A stretch of 64,000 nt of DNA. It comes from an uncultured Roseovarius sp. Its GTDB lineage: Bacteria; Pseudomonadota; Alphaproteobacteria; Rhodobacterales; Rhodobacteraceae. A program made the translations under genes and the position numbers. Positions 1 through 10,215 of this stretch are shown piece by piece. The notes beneath the pieces are model-generated. The model did not search any database. It was not told where the DNA came from and saw nothing but the letters and a program-made list of their open reading frames with translations. How positions within the stretch are numbered: the first letter of the stretch is position 1; every line of letters begins with the position of its first letter. The stretch is from the NCBI GenBank assembly GCA_951812895.1, contig OX638333.1:3514001-3578000 (forward strand), written 5' to 3'.

Positions 1-1446
1 ACGACCACGACGGGCATTGGCTTTAATGCGACAGGTGGCGGGACGATCCACACGGATGATCCGGCGGGACCACTTGAGGCGGATGTCACGGCGACGGCGG
101 GTCAGGCGATCAATCTGGATGGCATTACGGCCGCAGCTGCGGGCTTGGAGTTCTCTACGGTGTCTTCGACGGGTTCGGCCACGACCGGTATCTCGATCAA
201 CAATGTTGGTGGTGGTACGGTGACGTTGGGCAACCTGGATGAGCCGGTCACGATCACCAACCCGACCGGCGACGGCATCTCGCTCTCCAACAATACGGCT
301 AATATACTCTTTGACGGCAGCACCAACCCAACTGCTGTGACGGGTGCGGGCGGCGATGGAGTGGACCTCAACGGCAACACCGGAACTGTGACCTTCGACA
401 ATCTGACGGTAGACGGCTCCACCGGTGCCGGTCTGCGTCTTGAGGGCAGCACTGGCTCGACCACGGTAACAGCCGGCGCAATTGGAGCGACCACGACCAA
501 TGGTGGTGGTGTGCTGATAGACGGCACGGGCGGGTCGGGCGATGTGACCATCGGGGCGACGATCAGGCAGACCAGCGCTTTCAATGCCCTGAACATTCAG
601 GATCGCACGGGCGGCACGGTTGATCTCACCGGACTGATCACGGCCAACACCAGCACGGCCAATGGCATCCAGCTGACGAACAACACGAATGCTGCGATCA
701 ACATTGACGGCGGCTTTGACATCACGACCACGACGGGCATTGGCTTTAATGCGACAGGTGGCGGGACGATCCACACGGATGATCCGGCGGGACCACTTGA
801 GGCGGATGTCACGGCGACGGCGGGTCAGGCGATCAATCTGGATGGCATTACGGCCGCAGCTGCGGGCTTGGAGTTCTCTACGGTGTCTTCGACGGGTTCG
901 GCCACGACCGGTATCTCGATCAACAATGTTGGTGGTGGTACGGTGACGTTGGGCAACCTGGATGAGCCGGTCACGATCACCAACCCGACCGGCGACGGCA
1001 TCTCGCTCTCCAACAATACGGCTAATATACTCTTTGACGGCAGCACCAACCCAACTGCTGTGACGGGTGCGGGCGGCGATGGAGTGGACCTCAACGGCAA
1101 CACCGGAACTGTGACCTTCGACAATCTGACGGTAGACGGCTCCACCGGTGCCGGTCTGCGTCTTGAGGGCAGCACTGGCTCGACCACGGTAACAGCCGGC
1201 GCAATTGGAGCGACCACGACCAATGGCGGTGGTGTGCTGATAGACGGCACGGGCGGGTCGGGCAATGTGACCATCGGGGCTACGATCACCCAGACCAGCG
1301 CGTTCAATGCCCTGAACATTCAGGATCGCACGGGCGGCACGGTTGACCTCACCGGACTGATCACGGCCAACACCAGCACGGCCAACGGCATCCAGCTGAC
1401 GAACAATACGAATGCTGCCATCAACATTGACGGCGGCTTTGAGATC
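1..1446 (+). repeat. Two 723-bp tandem repeat units, with a third partial diverging unit after
   Basis: The unit beginning at base 1 (acgaccacgacgggcattgg) starts again at 724 and, with changes, at 1447, a period of 723 bp or 241 codons. Read by eye, about the first 500 bp of units 1 and 2 are identical, synonymous sites included; changes cluster in the last 200 bp (for example around 509/1232 and 541/1264). The third unit keeps similarity to about 1700 and then departs. Such identity points to recent duplication or gene conversion. The array may extend upstream of the window. Confidence 0.95.
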
Positions 1447-4400
1447 ACGACCACGACGGGCATTGGCTTCAACGCGACGGGTGGCGGTGTCATTCACACG
1501 GATGATCCGGCGGGCGTTGTAGAGGCGAATGTCACGGCGACGGCGGGTCAGGCGATCAATCTGGATGGCATCACGATTGCCCTCGCGGGCATGGAGTTCT
1601 CGGATGTGTCTTCGACGGGTTCGGCCACAACCGGTATCTCGATCAACAATGTCGATGGCGGAACCTTCTCGATTACCGCGAACGACATAGTCACCATCAC
1701 CAACCCCACCGGCGATGGCATATTCCTGTCCGGCAATACTGGTGACGTGACCTTTAGTACCGTGTCGATTACCAACCCAGGTTCAGCAGGCGTCGACATC
1801 GAAGGAACCACCACGGGCGACATTACCTTCACCGATCTCGACATCGCACTTGGTTCGGTCAATACCACCGGGCTTGATTTGAACGGCGCGGTGCTGAACA
1901 CCACGTTGACCGCCACGGATTTCGATGTCACCGCCGCAGCGGCGCTGGCGGGTACACGCGGCATCGACCTGCGCGGTGCGACCACGGCGACGATGGGTCA
2001 GATTCTCCTTGGTGAAGCAACGGTCGGCACAGCAAATGGTGCCAGCATCGGCGCAGGCATCACAACCGGTATTGATCTGTCCGCCACCACCGCTATCAAT
2101 CTGACCTTCGGTGATGGTGAGAGTGCAACGGATACCAGTTCTTCGATCCTGGCCGATCTGGCGGTGACACTCGGTGTTGTTCCGGCCGGCGGCAGCTACG
2201 ATCTTGAGGATGTGGCGGTTGGGCTGAACTTCCTGCCTGCGAATGTGTTCTTTGTCGATGCTGATGGCGCGACGGGTGGTGGTGATGGATCCGGCAGCGG
2301 TGCGGCAAACCCCGCTACACTGGCCGCCGTCGAGGCCGCAGCCGGGGTTGATGATATCATCGTGCTGGTCAACAACGGCACGCCGATCACCTCGGCCGGG
2401 ACAAATGCAGATAACACACTGACGCTGATGAATGGCCAGCAACTGCTCGGCTTTGGTGATGGCGCCGGCGGCAGCCAGGATCTGGCCCTCGCGATCCCCG
2501 GCCTCGCGCCTGCAATCCTGCTGTCCTCACCGACAGTGGCGATCGCTGATCCAACCGGCAACGGTGCCGCGGTACTGACTACCAGCGCTGGTAATACGGC
2601 CATCACACTGGGCGCCATGGATAACCGTATTTCTGGCTTCACTCTGGACGGCCAGAATCTGGCAACCGGCGGAATTGTGGACAATGGCGGTGCAACCAAC
2701 ACAACCATCGAAACCATGGATGTGCAGAACTTCGTTTCGACGGCGATAGAGATCACTCCGTCGACCAACACCACCATCAATAGTGTCGATTTCTTGAATA
2801 ACGGTACGGATGTGTTCCTCAACGCCGCGAATACAACGCTGACCGGCATCACCTCGACCGGCGCCACCGGAACCGCGATCCGGATCACCAATGCCACCGG
2901 GACAACCACTCTGACCAACGTCTCAATCGACGGAGCAGGTGCACGGGGTCTGCACATCGACAATGCGGCGGGCACGGTGAATGCTGACAACGTGGATATT
3001 TTGAATACCGGCAATGACGGTATTCTTATCCAGGGGGGCACAGCGACCTTTGACTTTGATGCGGCGAGCTCGCTGACCAATGTGGGTGGCGCCGGATTTG
3101 TCCTTAACGACGGTACAGCCACTGTCACCTTTAACGGCACCATCACCGATAATGCCGGAACTGCGGTGAATGTTCAGGATGTCGATGCGGGTGCGACGAC
3201 AACCTTTACCGGACTGATCATTGCAAGCTCTGGTACTTCCACTGCGATCCAGCTGACCAACAACAGTACCGCAGTCATAAGTTTCAATGGTGGTCTGGAT
3301 ATCACCACCACCACCGGTACCGGGTTCAGCGCCGACAGCGGTGCTATCAATGTGGCCAATGGGGTTGTTACCAATACGATCACCACTGGCAATGCGACCG
3401 CGCTGGACCTGTCCAATGTGACGGTTAACGTGACCTTCTCGACTATCACAACAAGCAATACCGGCCGGAATTCTATCAACCTGGAAAATCTGAACGGTAC
3501 GGTGACGGTCAATGGCGGCACGCTGGCCACGGTTATCGACGGCACATCGTTCCGGTCGGTCCGCATCCGTCAGAATGATGCCGGCGCCACCCGCGCGCTG
3601 ACCGCATCGTTCAACGGGCTGACCATCACCCATGACGCAACGGCGACCAGTGGGGTCAGCGAAGAGGACGGTATCAGCGGTGCGGCCTTTGGCGATGACA
3701 CGCTGACCATAGCGATCAACAATACGACATTCAGAACCGAAGACAGTGCTGTCCGTCTCTACGCTGATGAGCCAGATGGGGTGATTGTCACATCCTTCCT
3801 GAACAATGTTCTGCAGGGTGACCCAACGGCGAACAATCCGGCATTCTTCAATAATGGCGTGAGTTTTGTTGGCGTGACTTTCGACGCCGATATCGCAACC
3901 GCGGGCAACCAACAGGTCAACGCGGGCAGCTTCACCGCCGGGGCCGCGATGAATCCGGTTGTAAACGGGTTGTTCCTGATGACGCAGGTCAACGTAGATG
4001 GGCCATTCCTGACCACCGATAGCAATTTGGGCACATTGGTGATCAATGACTATCAGGTGGTTGCCGCTAATATCGGCCTGAACGTTACCCAGCAGACCGG
4101 CTTGCAGCTGACAATCAACGGTGGCTCGATTGATGCGAGATCCGCCACTCTGACCAATTCGACAGGGGACATCACGCTGTCGTCGCTCGATCTGACCAAC
4201 TTGACTTCTGCGACCCCGCCGCTCTCTATCGATACTTTCAGCGGATCATTCACTGTCACTGGCAACACGGCTCTGCAGGGTCAGGCCGAAGGGTTCTTCT
4301 TAGGATTTGCCAATACGACAGCCGGGCTATCGATTCAAAATTCCTCGGCCAATTTCCAGTTCGCAGCGCTTGATATTTCGTCCGGTCCAGCGGCTGCCCT

Positions 4401-7400
4401 AGGCTTGTTTACACAGACCAATGGCGGGGTTTCGAACGGTATCCTGCTCAACAACAACACCGGCACCTTCACAGCGACGGGCGTCACGACCATCGGGCTG
4501 ACCGCACGCGATGCGATCTCGATCACAGATCAGACCGGCAATGTCAGCTTTGCCGCGGTAACGCTGACCGATCCCGGCACGCCGGTGAACCTTGCCGCCC
4601 CCGGCGTGGCGGGCAGCGGTATCGGGCTTTCGGGCAACGGGGCCACGTTCACGTTTGGCGATGTGAACATCACCAACGCGGCGGTTTCAGGTGTCCGGTT
4701 CAACGGGCTGACAGGTGGCAGCGTGGCGTTCAACGGCACCACCACGATCACCAATCCGGGTGCCACAGGCATCGATATCTCCGGAACGAACACCGCGACG
4801 TTTACCTTTGCGGATGTCGATATCTCGCTTGGCACCGACAGCACCACCGGTTTTGACATGAACGGCGCGACCCAGAACGCCAATGTCACCGTCACCGATT
4901 TCGACCTGACCTCGACCAGCGCCACCGGCACTGTCGGCATTGATCTGCGCGGTGCCACCGGCACCGGCACCGTGACCCTGGGCGATACGGTTGCGGCGGC
5001 TGCGGCCAGTGCCAATGCCTCGATCGCCGGTGTGGCCACCGGTGTCATCCTTGACGACGCCGCAAGCCTGACCTTCATCTTCGGCGACAGTGAAGGCGCC
5101 ACCGATACCGGTTCGTCCATTGCGGCGACCACGGCGATTGACTTTACCAATGATACCGGTGCCACCGGCACCTATAACCTCCTCGATGTCACTTTCCCGA
5201 CCGCGGGCAGCACGGCCAATCTTCAAGGTCCGTCGATCTTTGTCTTCGACGATCTGGGCACTGCCGGTGCCGGTACATTCGCTGATCCGGGCACTGCGCT
5301 TGAGGCTGAAAATGCCGTGGCAGACGTGCTGGTCGCTGTTGATTCGACCGTGGATGGTGCCAGCAGCCTCATCGACTTGACCGCGCAGGGCAACCCGACC
5401 CTGAATCTGGACGACGGTCAGGTGCTGATCTCATTGGCCGCAAACCAGTCGATAGATGTCACCACACTGGGCATCGCGGCAGGTGGGGCGCCGGCCAACA
5501 TCATGGTCACCGGCATTGCCTCCAGCACCACGATTACAGAGCCCGGAGGCCCCGTTGACGCGGCCTTCCTGCCGACACTGACGACCGCCGGTGCCAACAA
5601 TGCCATCGCCTTTACCGGATCTGCCGGCATCGGCAATGTTCAGGTTCAGACCACAGGCACCGGCAATGCAATCAATGGTGTGACCGGGGCCACGAATGAA
5701 ACTGTGCATATCAACAATGTGACTGTCATACAGTCCGGTGGCAGGGGCATCGCGATAGACGGCTCTGCCGCCGGAACCCTGACGATTGCCTCGTTCAGTG
5801 GCAATACCGTGACCGATGCCGATACCGGCGGCATCGACATCACCGATGTGACTTTCGACTCAGATACCGGCACCGCGGGGAATCAGCAGGTCGCTGCCGG
5901 TGACACTTCTGTCGGCCTGCTGGGCAACCGGGTTGAGGGCGATGGTATCCGTCTGAACAATGTGCTGGGCAACGTGGCCTTTGGCGCTCTCGATATATTT
6001 AACAACAACGGTACGGGCCTCTTCGTCCGCGATGCGGGCGGCAAGGCGGGAACCTTCTCGATCTCAACCACCAGCGGCACCATCAACACCACCAACGGCA
6101 CGGCTATAGATATCGATCCGGTGCTGGCCAACCTTGTCTTTGGCGCGGTGTCGTCAACCAATGCCAATGGTCAGGGATCCTCTGCGGCGAACGCGGGTGG
6201 GGTATTCCTTGACAGTGTCGATGCCCAGGGTGGAGCCGCGTCAAATGCGGTTACCATCACCACGCTTGACGTGACCGGGTCCACCGGCGCTGGCCTGCAG
6301 ATTACGAGATCGACAGGGACGTTCTCATTCGGCACCACAACCATCAACAACGCAGGCACCACCGGCGGCGGGGTCAGCATTACGGCGCAGGCTGCGCCTG
6401 GTGACACCCTGAACCTCAACTTCACCAATGGTCTGGATATCGACACGAATTCAGGCACCGGCTTTAGCAGTCAGGCCTTTGTCTCTTCGACCGTTAGGCT
6501 GAATGTCGTAAATGCCGGAACGGAAACCATTCACACCGTGACCGGGCCAATTCTGGATATGTTGAACATTGACGCCTCGGGGACAGGCATCAACTTTGAC
6601 ACGCTGTCCTCATCCGGTGTGGTGAACGCCAAAGCCCTAGACCTGGATCTGGATTCCGGAACCTTTAACGGCGGGAATGTGACAGTGGCGGGAACAAGTG
6701 GTGGATCCAGTTTTGGTGTGGGATTGACTGGTGCAGGTGGTGCGATCAGTTTCGACAGTATTACGATAGACAACACGAGCAACTTTGGTCTTTCCTCGCA
6801 ACGTACAGGTGGTTCGGTCACAATTACAACCGTCGATATTGATGGCACCGGTGGCGATGGGATTTTTGTGAGTTCCTTTGCGCCAAGCTCCTTTACCATC
6901 AATGGCGGCTCTGTTGGCGCCAGCGCCTCTCCGACCGGAAATGGCGTTCAAGTCGCTTTCGGGTCGGGCGACGTCACGATTGCCGCTGATATTACAACGA
7001 CGACCGCAGGAGCGATTGCTTTGGTCAGGAACCGCACCGGCGGCACAGTTACCCTTAGCGGCGATCTCAGCGCCACGGGCGGTGTTGCTAATGGGATTGT
7101 GGTTCAAAACAACACCGGCGGTACGATTGTGTTCTCGGGCACAACCAAAACAATCAGCACCGGGACAAATACCGGCGTCACGCTCTCCAATAACACAGGT
7201 GCCACCATCAACTTTACCGGCGGCGGCCTTGACATCGACACCACCACCGGTACGGGCTTTAGCGCGACGGGTGGTGGAACATTCACGGTCCAAGGCGCCG
7301 GAAACACGATTACGACAGCTGCTGCTGCCGGTGTTGCCGGTGTTGGTTTCAGATCTGTCGACACTGCCTTTGGCGCGTTGGGCGTTACGTTTGCATCCAT

Positions 7401-8775
7401 CAATGTCAACGCAGCAAACACCGGCACGGCCACAAACGGTATTTACATAGACAATGCGGGTGCTGCCGGGTTCTTTACTGTCAACGGCGGAACCATCCGA
7501 AACGTTCAGGGCGCTGATTTCAGCGGCGGTGTGGTGGACGGCCGGGCGAATCTGGGCAACGAAGTGCAGGATGCCGATGGCGCGGGCGCGGCGGTCTATG
7601 TCCAGGATACGTCTAATATTACGCTGTCTGGTGTAACCCTCACGGATAGCCAGAACTTTGGTATTCGCGGCCTTAATGTTGGCGCGGTCACGCTCAGCAA
7701 CATTACGATCAACGGGGCACACGGCAGCAATTTTGGCATCGAGGAAGGCGCCGTAGCCTTCTTTAATCTCACTGGTACCAACGCCATCACTGGTGGTGCT
7801 ATCGGTGGTGGATTGGTCAACAATGTGAAAATCATTCAAGCCACCAACACGGACATGACCCTGAATGTCACGGGCGGCACCACGTTCAATTTGAGCAGCA
7901 CCGCCAACGGCAATGATGACCTGCAGATCATTCAGCGCCATGATGCGGGCAACGTAACCGTGACTGTAACCGGGGCGACCTTTAGCGGCTCTGTCGGCGA
8001 TTATGTTCAAGTGAGCCGCGACTTCATAGGTGCAATAGGTGCACAGGATGTCACCATCACTAACAATTTCTTCAACAACAATCATCCGGGCGTTGGCGCT
8101 GCCGGGGGCGGCGTTATCAAAGTCTCGACTGCGTCCGCCGGAATTGCGACCGAAGCCTCGACCTTCAATATCTCTGACAACAACTTCAATAACGGGTCCC
8201 AGACGCACCATGGTGGCATCGCCATTGGTGCGAATGGCGATAGTGTCTACACGGGTACGATCAACGGAAACACGATATTCCACACCAATGTAACTGCTAT
8301 CAATCTGGTGGTGCAGCAAACAGGTTCGCTTAGCGTGACGGCCAACAACAATCGTTTCGACAACGATGTTGGCGAATTCTCGGAGCGATTTAATGTCGTG
8401 GTCAACGGCATAAATACGACATTCAATCTGAATGCCGCTAACAACACACAATTGGATGGTACGAATGGGGTTGCCTTCTTTGCTGCGAATACGTTGCTCC
8501 TTGGGGATGGCGCTGGAAACAGTTCGAATGTCTGCCTCAACCTGACAAACAATAATATTACTCCGGGGGGACTTGATCAGGGTTGGGATATTAGACTGCA
8601 GAACAACGCGTTTTCGACATTGAGATTGCCTGGATTAGTAACTCTGACTGAGGCGGGGGCCGAAGCCTTCCTTGCGGCGCAAAACCCAGCTCAGGGAGGT
8701 TTTTCACCATTCGTGATTCAGGGCTCTGCGGCCGGTAATTTCACCTATCAGGGTTTAGGGTTTAGCTGCCCGTAG
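1..8775 (+). CDS. Giant beta-helix repeat protein (adhesin-like), 5' end outside window
   Basis: The frame is open from base 1 to the TAG at 8773-8775, giving 2924 visible residues; the start and any signal peptide lie upstream. The protein is extremely rich in Gly, Thr, Asn, Asp, Ala and Ser and is built of short beta-strand repeats with motifs such as ITNPTGDGISLS and TTTGIGF, as in right-handed parallel beta-helix surface or exported proteins. Two internal boundaries (about residues 750-760 and 1745-1755) carry FVDADG- or FVFDDLG-like segments followed by long Gly/Ala stretches, as if separate helix modules were joined. The only cysteines I found are two close to the C-terminus (in SNVCLN and FSCP), which could form a capping disulfide. 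I see no autotransporter barrel and no clear type I secretion signal at the end. Function is inferred: adhesion, matrix or surface layer. Confidence 0.8.
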   Translation, partial: TTTTGIGFNATGGGTIHTDDPAGPLEADVTATAGQAINLDGITAAAAGLEFSTVSSTGSATTGISINNVGGGTVTLGNLDEPVTITNPTGDGISLSNNTANILFDGSTNPTAVTGAGGDGVDLNGNTGTVTFDNLTVDGSTGAGLRLEGSTGSTTVTAGAIGATTTNGGGVLIDGTGGSGDVTIGATIRQTSAFNALNIQDRTGGTVDLTGLITANTSTANGIQLTNNTNAAINIDGGFDITTTTGIGFNATGGGTIHTDDPAGPLEADVTATAGQAINLDGITAAAAGLEFSTVSSTGSATTGISINNVGGGTVTLGNLDEPVTITNPTGDGISLSNNTANILFDGSTNPTAVTGAGGDGVDLNGNTGTVTFDNLTVDGSTGAGLRLEGSTGSTTVTAGAIGATTTNGGGVLIDGTGGSGNVTIGATITQTSAFNALNIQDRTGGTVDLTGLITANTSTANGIQLTNNTNAAINIDGGFEITTTTGIGFNATGGGVIHTDDPAGVVEANVTATAGQAINLDGITIALAGMEFSDVSSTGSATTGISINNVDGGTFSITANDIVTITNPTGDGIFLSGNTGDVTFSTVSITNPGSAGVDIEGTTTGDITFTDLDIALGSVNTTGLDLNGAVLNTTLTATDFDVTAAAALAGTRGIDLRGATTATMGQILLGEATVGTANGASIGAGITTGIDLSATTAINLTFGDGESATDTSSSILADLAVTLGVVPAGGSYDLEDVAVGLNFLPANVFFVDADGATGGGDGSGSGAANPATLAAVEAAAGVDDIIVLVNNGTPITSAGTNADNTLTLMNGQQLLGFGDGAGGSQDLALAIPGLAPAILLSSPTVAIADPTGNGAAVLTTSAGNTAITLGAMDNRISGFTLDGQNLATGGIVDNGGATNTTIETMDVQNFVSTAIEITPSTNTTINSVDFLNNGTDVFLNAANTTLTGITSTGATGTAIRITNATGTTTLTNVSIDGAGARGLHIDNAAGTVNADNVDILNTGNDGILIQGGTATFDFDAASSLTNVGGAGFVLNDGTATVTFNGTITDNAGTAVNVQDVDAGATTTFTGLIIASSGTSTAIQLTNNSTAVISFNGGLDITTTTGTGFSADSGAINVANGVVTNTITTGNATALDLSNVTVNVTFSTITTSNTGRNSINLENLNGTVTVNGGTLATVIDGTSFRSVRIRQNDAGATRALTASFNGLTITHDATATSGVSEEDGISGAAFGDDTLTIAINNTTFRTEDSAVRLYADEPDGVIVTSFLNNVLQGDPTANNPAFFNNGVSFVGVTFDADIATAGNQQVNAGSFTAGAAMNPVVNGLFLMTQVNVDGPFLTTDSNLGTLVINDYQVVAANIGLNVTQQTGLQLTINGGSIDARSATLTNSTGDITLSSLDLTNLTSATPPLSIDTFSGSFTVTGNTALQGQAEGFFLGFANTTAGLSIQNSSANFQFAALDISSGPAAALGLFTQTNGGVSNGILLNNNTGTFTATGVTTIGLTARDAISITDQTGNVSFAAVTLTDPGTPVNLAAPGVAGSGIGLSGNGATFTFGDVNITNAAVSGVRFNGLTGGSVAFNGTTTITNPGATGIDISGTNTATFTFADVDISLGTDSTTGFDMNGATQNANVTVTDFDLTSTSATGTVGIDLRGATGTGTVTLGDTVAAAAASANASIAGVATGVILDDAASLTFIFGDSEGATDTGSSIAATTAIDFTNDTGATGTYNLLDVTFPTAGSTANLQGPSIFVFDDLGTAGAGTFADPGTALEAENAVADVLVAVDSTVDGASSLIDLTAQGNPTLNLDDGQVLISLAANQSIDVTTLGIAAGGAPANIMVTGIASSTTITEPGGPVDAAFLPTLTTAGANNAIAFTGSAGIGNVQVQTTGTGNAINGVTGATNETVHINNVTVIQSGGRGIAIDGSAAGTLTIASFSGNTVTDADTGGIDITDVTFDSDTGTAGNQQVAAGDTSVGLLGNRVEGDGIRLNNVLGNVAFGALDIFNNNGTGLFVRDAGGKAGTFSISTTSGTINTTNGTAIDIDPVLANLVFGAVSSTNANGQGSSAANAGGVFLDSVDAQGGAASNAVTITTLDVTGSTGAGLQITRSTGTFSFGTTTINNAGTTGGGVSITAQAAPGDTLNLNFTNGLDIDTNSGTGFSSQAFVSSTVRLNVVNAGTETIHTVTGPILDMLNIDASGTGINFDTLSSSGVVNAKALDLDLDSGTFNGGNVTVAGTSGGSSFGVGLTGAGGAISFDSITIDNTSNFGLSSQRTGGSVTITTVDIDGTGGDGIFVSSFAPSSFTINGGSVGASASPTGNGVQVAFGSGDVTIAADITTTTAGAIALVRNRTGGTVTLSGDLSATGGVANGIVVQNNTGGTIVFSGTTKTISTGTNTGVTLSNNTGATINFTGGGLDIDTTTGTGFSATGGGTFTVQGAGNTITTAAAAGVAGVGFRSVDTAFGALGVTFASINVNAANTGTATNGIYIDNAGAAGFFTVNGGTIRNVQGADFSGGVVDGRANLGNEVQDADGAGAAVYVQDTSNITLSGVTLTDSQNFGIRGLNVGAVTLSNITINGAHGSNFGIEEGAVAFFNLTGTNAITGGAIGGGLVNNVKIIQATNTDMTLNVTGGTTFNLSSTANGNDDLQIIQRHDAGNVTVTVTGATFSGSVGDYVQVSRDFIGAIGAQDVTITNNFFNNNHPGVGAAGGGVIKVSTASAGIATEASTFNISDNNFNNGSQTHHGGIAIGANGDSVYTGTINGNTIFHTNVTAINLVVQQTGSLSVTANNNRFDNDVGEFSERFNVVVNGINTTFNLNAANNTQLDGTNGVAFFAANTLLLGDGAGNSSNVCLNLTNNNITPGGLDQGWDIRLQNNAFSTLRLPGLVTLTEAGAEAFLAAQNPAQGGFSPFVIQGSAAGNFTYQGLGFSCP

Positions 8776-9022
8776 TCGAACGGGTGCTTGGGGTGGGTGG
8801 GTCTGTCACCGGGATCGTAAAATCAGGTGCTTGCAGAGTGCCGAATTAAATTCTGGCAGCAAACATAAAGTGGTGATGTGCAGGCGCTTGACCAGAGAGA
8901 CGAAGATGCTTCGGTCATTTGCCGGAATGACCTGCCGCAAACAGTCATTGGAACAGGTGTAGCACATCACGCGTTGTCCCGCATTTCCTGCGCCCGGCTT
9001 CTGAGTGGCGGGCCTGTCGGCC

Positions 9023-9691
9023 TTAACTCTCTTCTGAGGTCTTCAGGAGCCAGCCAAACAGGGCCACGGCAATTGCCGCCCCAACCAGTTCAGCTGTGAT
9101 AAACCCGGGCAGGTCCGTGGGGCGGATGCCTGCGAATGTATCCGAGAACGCACGGCCGATGGCGACCGCCGGATTGGCGAATGAGGTGGAGGCGGTGAAC
9201 CAGTAGGCCGCTGTGATATAAAGCCCAACGAGCCACGGAATGGCATCTGCCTTGAACCGCAATCCGGCAAGGATGGTGCCGACAAGGCCAAAGGTCGCGA
9301 CAATTTCGGCGAACCACTGGGCAGAGCCGGTGCGCACGGTTTGGGAGATCTGCACCAGGTCGAGCGCGAACATCCCGTGCGCCATGACCGAGCCGAGGAT
9401 ACCGCCGGCAATCTGTGCGATGACAAAGTAACCAGCGACTTTCAGCGTAATTTCACCGCGAAGCAGAAAGGCAAAAGTCACCGCCGGGTTGAAATGCGCG
9501 CCCGAGATTGGCCCGAACAGAGTGATCAGCACCACCAGGATCGCCCCTGTGGGCAGCGTATTGCCGAGCAGGGAGATGGCGACATCGTCGCTGAGCATGT
9601 CGGCCATGATGCCCGAGCCTACGACAGTGCAGACAAGAAGGGCCGTGCCGAGCGCTTCGGCGGTCAGGCGGCGGGGCAGGGTGAACGTCAT
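9023..9691 (-). CDS. aqpS: MIP-family channel, AqpS-like arsenite/solute facilitator
   Basis: This is a 222-residue membrane protein of the aquaporin/glyceroporin (MIP) family. Both half-helix signatures are present: HFNPAVTF (NPA at residues 68-70) and SFANPAVAIGRAF (NPA at 173-175), with six hydrophobic spans. It lies 5 bp downstream of an arsenate reductase gene on the same strand, the arrangement known from Sinorhizobium meliloti, where AqpS lets arsenite made by ArsC leave the cell down its gradient in place of an ArsB pump. The arginine that usually follows the second NPA directly is displaced, as in AqpS-like members. An aquaporin without an arsenic role cannot be excluded from sequence, but the neighbour favours arsenic. 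Confidence 0.85.
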   Translation of the reverse strand: MTFTLPRRLTAEALGTALLVCTVVGSGIMADMLSDDVAISLLGNTLPTGAILVVLITLFGPISGAHFNPAVTFAFLLRGEITLKVAGYFVIAQIAGGILGSVMAHGMFALDLVQISQTVRTGSAQWFAEIVATFGLVGTILAGLRFKADAIPWLVGLYITAAYWFTASTSFANPAVAIGRAFSDTFAGIRPTDLPGFITAELVGAAIAVALFGWLLKTSEES

Positions 9692-9696
9692 GGGAT

Positions 9697-10215
9697 TTAG
9701 CTGTCCTCTGTGTCTTGGGTCTGACCGATGTCATCGAGATGCTTCTGCAGGCTCAGGCTGTCAAGTTGGTCAAAGGGCAGGTTGACAAAGGTTGAGATCC
9801 GGTTGCGCAGCATCCGGTAGGTCTCGGCGAAGGCAAGGCCGATTTCGGCGTCTGTGCCTGTCGCGGCGGCGGGATCGGGCAGACCCCAATGTGCGGTTGC
9901 CGGCTGGCCCGGCCAGTAAGGGCAAGTCTCACCAGCGGCCTGATCGCAGACGGTGAACACGAAATCCATTTGGGGCGCGTCCGGCTGGGCAAATTCATCC
10001 CAGCTTTTGGAGCGCAGATCGTCGGTTTTGTGGTTCAGGTTTTGCAGAAGGGCGATGGCCTGTGGATGTGGCACGCCCTTGGGTTGGGAGCCTGCGGAAA
10101 ACCCGCGGAACCGCCCCATGCCTTCGCGATCAACAATGGCTTCGCCAAGGATGGAACGGGCGGAATTTCCGGTGCAGAGAAAGAGGATGTTTTTGACGTT
10201 ATAGGACATGGGCAT
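9697..10215 (-). CDS. arsC: Arsenate reductase, low-molecular-weight phosphatase type (ArsC)
   Basis: A 172-residue protein with the CX5R P-loop CTGNSARS starting at Cys14 and two further cysteines (Cys90 in FTVCDQ and Cys98 in ETCPYW), the three-cysteine layout of thioredoxin- or mycothiol-coupled arsenate reductases related to LMW tyrosine phosphatases. It reduces arsenate to arsenite in the cytoplasm. The downstream MIP channel is probably co-transcribed and supplies the exit route. No arsR repressor gene is adjacent; the 385 bp upstream hold no gene. An alternative ATG lies two codons in, at 10209. Confidence 0.9.
   Translation of the reverse strand: MPMSYNVKNILFLCTGNSARSILGEAIVDREGMGRFRGFSAGSQPKGVPHPQAIALLQNLNHKTDDLRSKSWDEFAQPDAPQMDFVFTVCDQAAGETCPYWPGQPATAHWGLPDPAAATGTDAEIGLAFAETYRMLRNRISTFVNLPFDQLDSLSLQKHLDDIGQTQDTEDS

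Noticed and set aside
1-1700. Regular repeats that could be mistaken for a CRISPR array
   Set aside because: The repeats are 723 bp, in frame, and code for beta-helix protein; there are no short repeat-spacer units.
6637-8451. Long antisense reading frame (604 codons) inside the giant repeat gene, and several others such as 2196-3146 and 2923-3912 on the minus strand
   Set aside because: They are by-products of the biased, repeat-rich composition of the plus-strand gene; the products are Val/Pro/Ser- or Arg/Gly-rich and match no family.
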